64,000 bases of DNA from Agromyces badenianii (GTDB lineage Bacteria; Actinomycetota; Actinomycetes; Actinomycetales; Microbacteriaceae), in contig NZ_CP028913.1 in assembly GCF_003070885.1 (NCBI RefSeq), forward strand, positions 2,976,001 to 3,040,000. The letters are read 5' to 3'. The position numbers were made by a program, and so were the translations under genes. The notes under the pieces are model-generated. The model was not told the DNA's origin. It searched no databases and worked only from the letters and a program-made list of their open reading frames with translations. The first letter of the stretch is position 1, and each line of letters starts with the position of its first letter. Shown here one piece after another: positions 59,270 through 64,000 of this stretch.

Positions 59270-61747
59270 ATGGTGCCCGAGTCGAACCCTGCGCGCCGCC
59301 GGTGCTCACGGGTCGAATCGACGGATGGCGCCCAGCGCTCCCCCCGAGGCAGTGTGCGAGCGATCGCACGGCGCCGAGCGATCGCCGGTTTCAGTGCCGC
59401 CGTCGCCGCGATCGCCGCACTGACGGCGGTGCCTTTGGCCGTGAGCGCCTCGGCGATCGCAGTGGGGGATGCCGCGGCGAACCCCGTCTCCTCCGCGCAC
59501 GCCGCTCCTCCCGTGCGCACGTCGGCGCTCTCGACCAGCGGCGTGCACCTGCGGGTCGCACCGACCGTGTCGACGACGATCGATCCCGCCGCCCCCCTCA
59601 CGCTCGAGGTCGAGGTCGAGAACGCCACTGCCGAGTCGATCTCTGCGGGCGGCCTTCGCGTGGTGCGTTCCGCAGAGGCGATCGACGACGCCGCCGAGCT
59701 CGACGCCTGGCTCGCACAGGCGCCCCGATCGACACCCGATGCGAACGGCACGACCGAGACGACCGAGGCCGAACCGCATGAGCTCGAGGGCATCGAGGTC
59801 GCGGCGGTCGCGTCCGACGCGCTCGCGCCAGGTGCCGTCGACGTCGTCTCGATCACCGTTCCGGCCGAGACGATCGCGGATCTCGCCGGCGCCCCGGTGC
59901 TCGGGCTCGGCGTCGAGTTGCTCGTCGGCGACACGCTCGTCGCGTCGGCGACCGACGCCTACGCCAGCCGCGCCGCGCCGGCGACCGAGTCGCTGTCGGT
60001 CGCGCTCACCTACCCGCTCACCGTGCCCGCGTCGGCCGCCGGCCTGCTCACCGCTGAAGACCTCGCGACCTGGACCTCTCCGTTCGGGCTGCTCACGCGC
60101 CAGCTCGACGCCGTGGCCGGCCGACAGGTCGCCGTCGCCGTCGATCCGCGCATCATCGCGTCGATCCGGGTGCTCGGCTCGGCGGCGCCGGGTACGGCCG
60201 TTGCATGGCTCGGTCGCCTCGCCGACCTTCCCAACGAGATATTCCCGCTCGCGTATGCAGACGCGGATGTCGCGGCGCAGGCGCAGCTCGGCCTGGCCGG
60301 TCTGCTCACGCCGACCGGCTTCTCCGACGCGCTCGACCCCGAGAACTTCACCGGCGCCGACGGAGCCGCCGAGGTGTCGCCAGAGGATGCCGGCGGTGCC
60401 ACGTCGACACCGAGCCCGACCCCGACGCCGACGCCGACCGCACCGGTGCCTGGAGAACTGCCCACGACCGACGCGCTGCTCTCGTGGCCGTACACGCGCT
60501 CCGACATCGCCTGGCCGGCCGACGACACGATCGCCGCCGGCAACCTCGGCTTCCTCGGTGCCGCGGGCCTGACGACCGCGATCCTCGCCCCCGGCAACGT
60601 CGCACCGGTCGAGCAGTGGTCGAACGCCGCCTCGAACATCGACGGCTCGACGGCTGTCGTCGCCGATTCACGAATCACCGCGCCGCTGCGCGAGGCCTCG
60701 GCCGCACTGACCGAGACGGCGTGGCGGGCCGCCGCCGGTCTGCTCGGGGCAGAGCTCGCGATCGGGGGAGCGGAGAACGTGGGCGCGCCACTCACCCTGC
60801 TCGCCACGTTCGACCGCGGCGCGGGCGCGCAGTCCTCCAGGGTCGCCGCCACGCTCGACGAACTGGCCGCCAGCCCGTGGATCGAGCTCGCGCCCCTCTC
60901 CGACGCCATCGGCGCACCGCCCTTCGAGCGCGGGCTCATCACTGAGCCCGAGAGCGACCAACGCCTGGCGAACATCGACCGGATTATCCGCGCCGACGCC
61001 GACGTCGCCGCATTCTCGACCGTGCTCGACGACCCTCGAGTGCTCGCAGCCCCGGTGCGGCGCGAAGCGCTCGCCATGCTCGACGTCGCCTGGCTCGACG
61101 ATCGCGAAGCGTGGGACACCGCGGTCGGAGAGTGGTTGCTGCGGCAGCGCAACACCCTCGGCGCGGTCTCCGTCGTACCCAGCAGCCCGATCAACGTCGT
61201 CTCGACCGAGACGGGCGTGCCCACGACGATCCTCAATGGCTTGCCCTACCCCGTCACCGTCGTCGTCGACGTCGACCCCTCGAACGGCCGACTCATCGTC
61301 GAAGACCAGGCCACGGTCACGGTCGACCCCGAATCGCGAAGCACCGTGCGCGTACCGGTCGCCGCCGGCATCGGCAACGGCGAGGTCACGCTCACGGTCA
61401 CATTGACCTCGCTCGATGGAGTGCCGGTCGGCAGTCCCGTGATGATCCCCGTGAACGTGCAGGCCGACTGGGAAGGCTTCGGCGCCGCGATCCTCGGCGT
61501 CGTGCTCGTCGTGTTCTTCGGCGTCGGCGTCTGGCGCAACATCCGCCGCCTTCGCAGGCAGCGCGCGGCCGCGGCCGCGGCCGCGGCCGCCGACGCCGAC
61601 GCAGCCGCAGCCGCCGACGCAGCTGTCGACGAGCCCGTGACCTCTGATGCAGAGGTCACGGCGCCCTCCGATGACCAGGTCGCGGCACCTTCCGAACAAC
61701 AGACGGAGCAACCCGCTGAACCCGGTGATGAGCGCCGCGATGGCTGA
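59270..61747 (+). CDS. DUF6049-type exported, membrane-anchored protein upstream of murJ
   Basis: 825 residues from the ATG at 59270. An N-terminal signal/anchor (about 35-55), a long extracytoplasmic part (early beta domain LEVEVENATAESISAGGLRVVRS; a middle Rossmann-like part with DLATWTSPFGLLTRQLDAVAGRQVAVAVDPRIIASIRVLG...), a Ser/Pro/Thr linker near 365-385, a C-terminal helix (ILGVVLVVFFGVGVWRNIRRLRRQR) and a long Ala-rich acidic tail in the cytoplasm. The conserved gene position directly before murJ suggests a part in cell-wall assembly, but no enzymatic motif is seen. Its end overlaps the murJ start. Confidence 0.82.
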   Translation: MVPESNPARRRCSRVESTDGAQRSPRGSVRAIARRRAIAGFSAAVAAIAALTAVPLAVSASAIAVGDAAANPVSSAHAAPPVRTSALSTSGVHLRVAPTVSTTIDPAAPLTLEVEVENATAESISAGGLRVVRSAEAIDDAAELDAWLAQAPRSTPDANGTTETTEAEPHELEGIEVAAVASDALAPGAVDVVSITVPAETIADLAGAPVLGLGVELLVGDTLVASATDAYASRAAPATESLSVALTYPLTVPASAAGLLTAEDLATWTSPFGLLTRQLDAVAGRQVAVAVDPRIIASIRVLGSAAPGTAVAWLGRLADLPNEIFPLAYADADVAAQAQLGLAGLLTPTGFSDALDPENFTGADGAAEVSPEDAGGATSTPSPTPTPTPTAPVPGELPTTDALLSWPYTRSDIAWPADDTIAAGNLGFLGAAGLTTAILAPGNVAPVEQWSNAASNIDGSTAVVADSRITAPLREASAALTETAWRAAAGLLGAELAIGGAENVGAPLTLLATFDRGAGAQSSRVAATLDELAASPWIELAPLSDAIGAPPFERGLITEPESDQRLANIDRIIRADADVAAFSTVLDDPRVLAAPVRREALAMLDVAWLDDREAWDTAVGEWLLRQRNTLGAVSVVPSSPINVVSTETGVPTTILNGLPYPVTVVVDVDPSNGRLIVEDQATVTVDPESRSTVRVPVAAGIGNGEVTLTVTLTSLDGVPVGSPVMIPVNVQADWEGFGAAILGVVLVVFFGVGVWRNIRRLRRQRAAAAAAAAADADAAAAADAAVDEPVTSDAEVTAPSDDQVAAPSEQQTEQPAEPGDERRDG

Positions 61748-63362
61748 CGATCGCATCGGACGCGCCAGCGTCTTCCTCGCCTCCGGAACGATCGTCTCGC
61801 GCATCCTCGGGTTCGTGAAAACGGCGTTGCTCGCCGCGGTCATCGGTGCGAGCGGTGCCGGCGCGAACGCGTTCGCCGCAGCCAACCAGCTGCCGAACAC
61901 GATCTACGCCGTGGTCGCGGGCGGAGTGCTGAGCGCCGTGCTCGTACCGCTGATCGTCCGGTCCGCGGCACATCGCGACGGCGGTGTCGCCTACATCAAC
62001 AAGATCATGACCCTCGGGTTCGTGATCCTCGCGGGCGCGGCCCTGATCGCCACATTGCTCACGCCCCTGCTGACCCTCCTGGTCGGAAGCCGCCTGCGCG
62101 ACGGCGTGTTCGCCCTCGCAGTCGCATTCGGCTACTGGTGCCTGCCGCAGATCTTCTTCTACGGCATGTATTCCCTGCTCGGCGAGGTACTGAACGCCAA
62201 GCGCGTGTTCGGGCCGTTCACCTGGGTGCCTGTGCTGAACAATGTGGTCGCACTTGCCGGGATCGGGGTCTTCGCCCTGATCTTCGGTACCGATGCAGAG
62301 GGAACGCGCCCCGCCAGCGAGTGGGATTCCGGGATGATCGCGCTCCTCGCCGGGAGTGCGACCCTCGGGGTCGCCGTACAAGCACTCGTGCTCTTCTGGT
62401 TCTGGCGCCGAGCCGGTCTGCGATACCGGCCCGATTTCGGATGGCGCGGTGTCGGGCTCCGCTCCACGGCCGGCCTCGCGGGCTGGACCTTCGGCATGCT
62501 GCTCCTCACGACGATCGCCGGCTTCGTCGAGACCTCCGTGGTCGGCGTCTCCGCAGCGTCTCCCGACGAGCCATCCGTCGCCATGCAGCAGAACGCCTGG
62601 CTGATCTTCATGCTGCCGCACTCCGTGATCACGGTCTCGATCGCCACCGCCTACTTCACGAGGATGAGCGAACACGCCGCCGTCGGTGACCTTCGAAAGG
62701 TCCGAGACGATCTCTCCAGCGCAGTGCGCGGTGTGGGCGTGATCCTCATGGTCGCCACTGCGGTGCTCATGGTGTGCGCGGTGCTTTTCGCTCGAGTCTT
62801 CTCACCCGTCGAGCCCTTGGTGTGGTCGACCGGCGCCGTGATCCTGGCCTACCTCGTCGGCCTCATCCCGTTCAGCGTGCTGTTCATCGTGCAGCGCACC
62901 TTCTACTCGCTCGGCGACACGAAGACTCCGTTCTTCATCACCCTCGTGCAGGTCGTGCTCACCATCGCCGGCAGCCTGGCCTGCATCGCCCTCCCCAGCG
63001 CATGGGTGGCGTTCGGCATCGCGGTCGTGATCAGCTTCGCCGGCACGGTTCAGGCGGTCGTCGCCATCGTGTTGCTGCGACGCCGAATCGGCCCCCTCGA
63101 CGGCCGACGCATCCTCGTAGCCTTCGGCCGGTCGGCTGCGGCGCTCGTGTTGCCGGTGCTCGTCGGTCTCGCCTTGCTCTGGGCACTCGGTGGCACATCC
63201 TTCGACGGGTTCGCACTCTCGAGCGTGTTCGGCGCGATCGTGTCGATGGCGATCATCGGGGCGGTGATGAGCGCGGTGTACTTCGCGGTGCTCTGGATGC
63301 TGCGTTCACCCGAGCTGCGCAGTTTCGCCGAGCCTCTAGTCGCGCGCCTCCGCCGCAGCTGA
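61728..63362 (+). CDS. murJ: Lipid II flippase MurJ (MviN)
   Basis: 544 residues from the ATG at 61728 (ATG at 61740 possible). 14 predicted helices of the MOP fold: ASVFLASGTIVSRILGFVKTALLAAVIG, NAFAAANQLPNTIYAVVAGGVLSAVLVPLIVR, and so on to WMLRSPELRSF. It moves the peptidoglycan precursor lipid II across the membrane. The C-terminal pseudokinase and extracellular domains of mycobacterial MviN are absent; it ends right after the helices. The start lies inside the preceding gene (overlap of 20 bp), so the two are coupled. Confidence 0.95.
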   Translation: MSAAMADDRIGRASVFLASGTIVSRILGFVKTALLAAVIGASGAGANAFAAANQLPNTIYAVVAGGVLSAVLVPLIVRSAAHRDGGVAYINKIMTLGFVILAGAALIATLLTPLLTLLVGSRLRDGVFALAVAFGYWCLPQIFFYGMYSLLGEVLNAKRVFGPFTWVPVLNNVVALAGIGVFALIFGTDAEGTRPASEWDSGMIALLAGSATLGVAVQALVLFWFWRRAGLRYRPDFGWRGVGLRSTAGLAGWTFGMLLLTTIAGFVETSVVGVSAASPDEPSVAMQQNAWLIFMLPHSVITVSIATAYFTRMSEHAAVGDLRKVRDDLSSAVRGVGVILMVATAVLMVCAVLFARVFSPVEPLVWSTGAVILAYLVGLIPFSVLFIVQRTFYSLGDTKTPFFITLVQVVLTIAGSLACIALPSAWVAFGIAVVISFAGTVQAVVAIVLLRRRIGPLDGRRILVAFGRSAAALVLPVLVGLALLWALGGTSFDGFALSSVFGAIVSMAIIGAVMSAVYFAVLWMLRSPELRSFAEPLVARLRRS

Positions 63363-63435
63363 GTTGCGCGGCCCCACCCATCGCGCAGCGGCGACCATGC
63401 GACATCCGTCATACACGGGCACGCCGGCCGCCCCC

Positions 63436-63461
63436 GGAATACTCGCCGCCTAGACTGTGTT
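63436..63461 (+). promoter_or_regulatory. SigR/SigH-type promoter of trxB
   Basis: GGAAT (63436-63440), exactly 18 nt, GTT (63459-63461): the redox-stress ECF sigma (SigR/SigH) consensus, about 60 nt before the trxB start. TAGACT (63451-63456) inside it could serve the housekeeping sigma. trxB is the classic SigR target. Confidence 0.68.
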
Positions 63462-63479
63462 GTGCATCTCGTGGCATCC

Positions 63480-63501
63480 GATTCGTTGAATGCTACGAAT
63501 C
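63480..63501. promoter_or_regulatory. Inverted repeat in the trxB leader
   Basis: GATTCGT (63480-63486) and ACGAATC (63495-63501), 7 bp perfect, 8-nt loop, between the promoter and the ribosome-binding site. Either an operator or an mRNA hairpin. Confidence 0.4.
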
Positions 63502-63523
63502 ACCAGCAACGACAGGAGCGGGT

Positions 63524-64000
63524 TTGCGCGACATCATCATCATCGGTTCGGGCCCGGCCGGTTTCACGGCAGCGATCTATGCCGCCCGCGCGCAGCTGAA
63601 GCCCCTGCTCATCGCGAGCTCGGTCGAGATCGGCGGCGAGCTGATGAACACGACCGAGGTCGAGAACTTCCCCGGCTTCCCCGAGGGCATCATGGGCCCC
63701 GAGCTCATGACCAAGCTGCAGGCGCAGGCCGAGCGGTTCGGCACCGAGGTCGTCTACGACGACGTCGTCGAGCTCGAACTCGACGGGCCGGTCAAGCGCG
63801 TGAAGCTCGGCAACGGCGACGAGCACGAGGCGGCCGCGATCATCTACGCGACCGGTTCCGCCTATCGCAAGCTCGGCCTCGCCGAAGAAGAGGTGCTCTC
63901 GGGCCACGGACTCTCGTGGTGCGCGACGTGCGACGGGTTCTTCTTCCGCGAGAAGACGATCGCCGTTATCGGCGGCGGCGACTCGGCGATGGAGGAGGCG
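63524..64000 (+). CDS. trxB: Thioredoxin reductase, 5' part (cut by window end)
   Basis: 159 residues visible, starting at a TTG (63524) with AGGAG 5 nt upstream; an ATG does not occur before the conserved FAD motif. LRDIIIIGSGPAGFTAAIYAAR is the FAD-binding start; the redox-active CATC lies in WCATCDGFFF; AVIGGGDSAMEEA is the NADPH-binding motif. A low-molecular-weight thioredoxin reductase (about 310-330 residues in full). It restores reduced thioredoxin with NADPH. The thioredoxin gene usually follows just downstream, beyond the window. Confidence 0.96.
   Translation, partial: MRDIIIIGSGPAGFTAAIYAARAQLKPLLIASSVEIGGELMNTTEVENFPGFPEGIMGPELMTKLQAQAERFGTEVVYDDVVELELDGPVKRVKLGNGDEHEAAAIIYATGSAYRKLGLAEEEVLSGHGLSWCATCDGFFFREKTIAVIGGGDSAMEEA

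Noticed and set aside
1..64000. tRNA, rRNA, CRISPR arrays and insertion sequences
   Set aside because: I looked for T-loop strings, regularly spaced repeats and transposase motifs on both strands and saw none that held up; a tRNAscan or ISfinder run would be decisive.

Overview
This window is high-GC (about 70% by eye) actinobacterial chromosome, most probably from a Microbacteriaceae member. The gene order cca / DUF6049-type exported protein / murJ / trxB next to rpsF-ssb-rpsR-rplI-dnaB is the usual actinobacterial origin-proximal neighbourhood. Other signs are zinc-independent (cysteine-poor) ribosomal proteins, many TANNNT boxes 6-7 nt in front of start codons (leaderless mRNAs), and a strongly over-used GGATGCC/GGCATCC word. 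The genus cannot be fixed from the window alone. No rRNA, tRNA, CRISPR array or intact insertion sequence was seen.

Layout. 1-9.8 kb: a cut-off MFS exporter, a class II glutamine amidotransferase, a beta-lactamase-fold lipoprotein whose catalytic residues are lost, a PIF1-like helicase, an exported anchored protein, a CopD-CtaG copper/oxidase-assembly fusion, HU, and an rpmB-rpmG-rpsN operon. 10-20.4 kb: a carbohydrate locus with two LacI regulators, a 1148-residue secreted glycosidase-like protein, a Gfo/Idh/MocA oxidoreductase and, divergently, a sugar ABC importer lacking its own ATPase. 20.4-31.3 kb: a membrane protein with a repetitive tail, glutamate decarboxylase, a glycine-betaine type ABC importer (osmotic stress), and a zinc ABC importer ending in zur, with a Zur box in its promoter. 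31.3-36.2 kb: E1alpha-E1beta-E2 of a 2-oxo-acid dehydrogenase complex plus a HisC-like aminotransferase. 36.2-44.7 kb: a holin-family membrane protein, a WXG100-like/alpha-beta-hydrolase pair, a low-molecular-weight phosphatase with purB, small membrane proteins, and the proton-translocating transhydrogenase pntAB. 45-50.3 kb: an IclR regulator converging with a 3-hydroxybenzoate-type monooxygenase (the two share an operator motif), and a PadR-DUF1048-ABC drug-export cassette with an elaborate operator. 50.3-53.9 kb: an accessory stretch with decayed gene remnants, a second PadR cassette and 12-bp repeats. 53.9-64 kb: core replication and translation genes, cca, the DUF6049-type protein, MurJ and the start of trxB.

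How it fits together. The left and middle parts are mainly nutrient and stress functions (sugar, betaine, zinc, acid, copper), each with a local regulator and usually a visible operator. The right part is conserved replication, translation and cell-wall machinery. The most notable signals are non-coding or at the family margin: an oriC-like cluster of DnaA boxes with an AT-rich stretch between dnaB and rplI; shared IclR half-sites at two promoters; a leaderless Zur-controlled promoter; a SigR-type promoter on trxB; a two-gene WXG100-like/hydrolase unit; and a pseudo-hydrolase lipoprotein.
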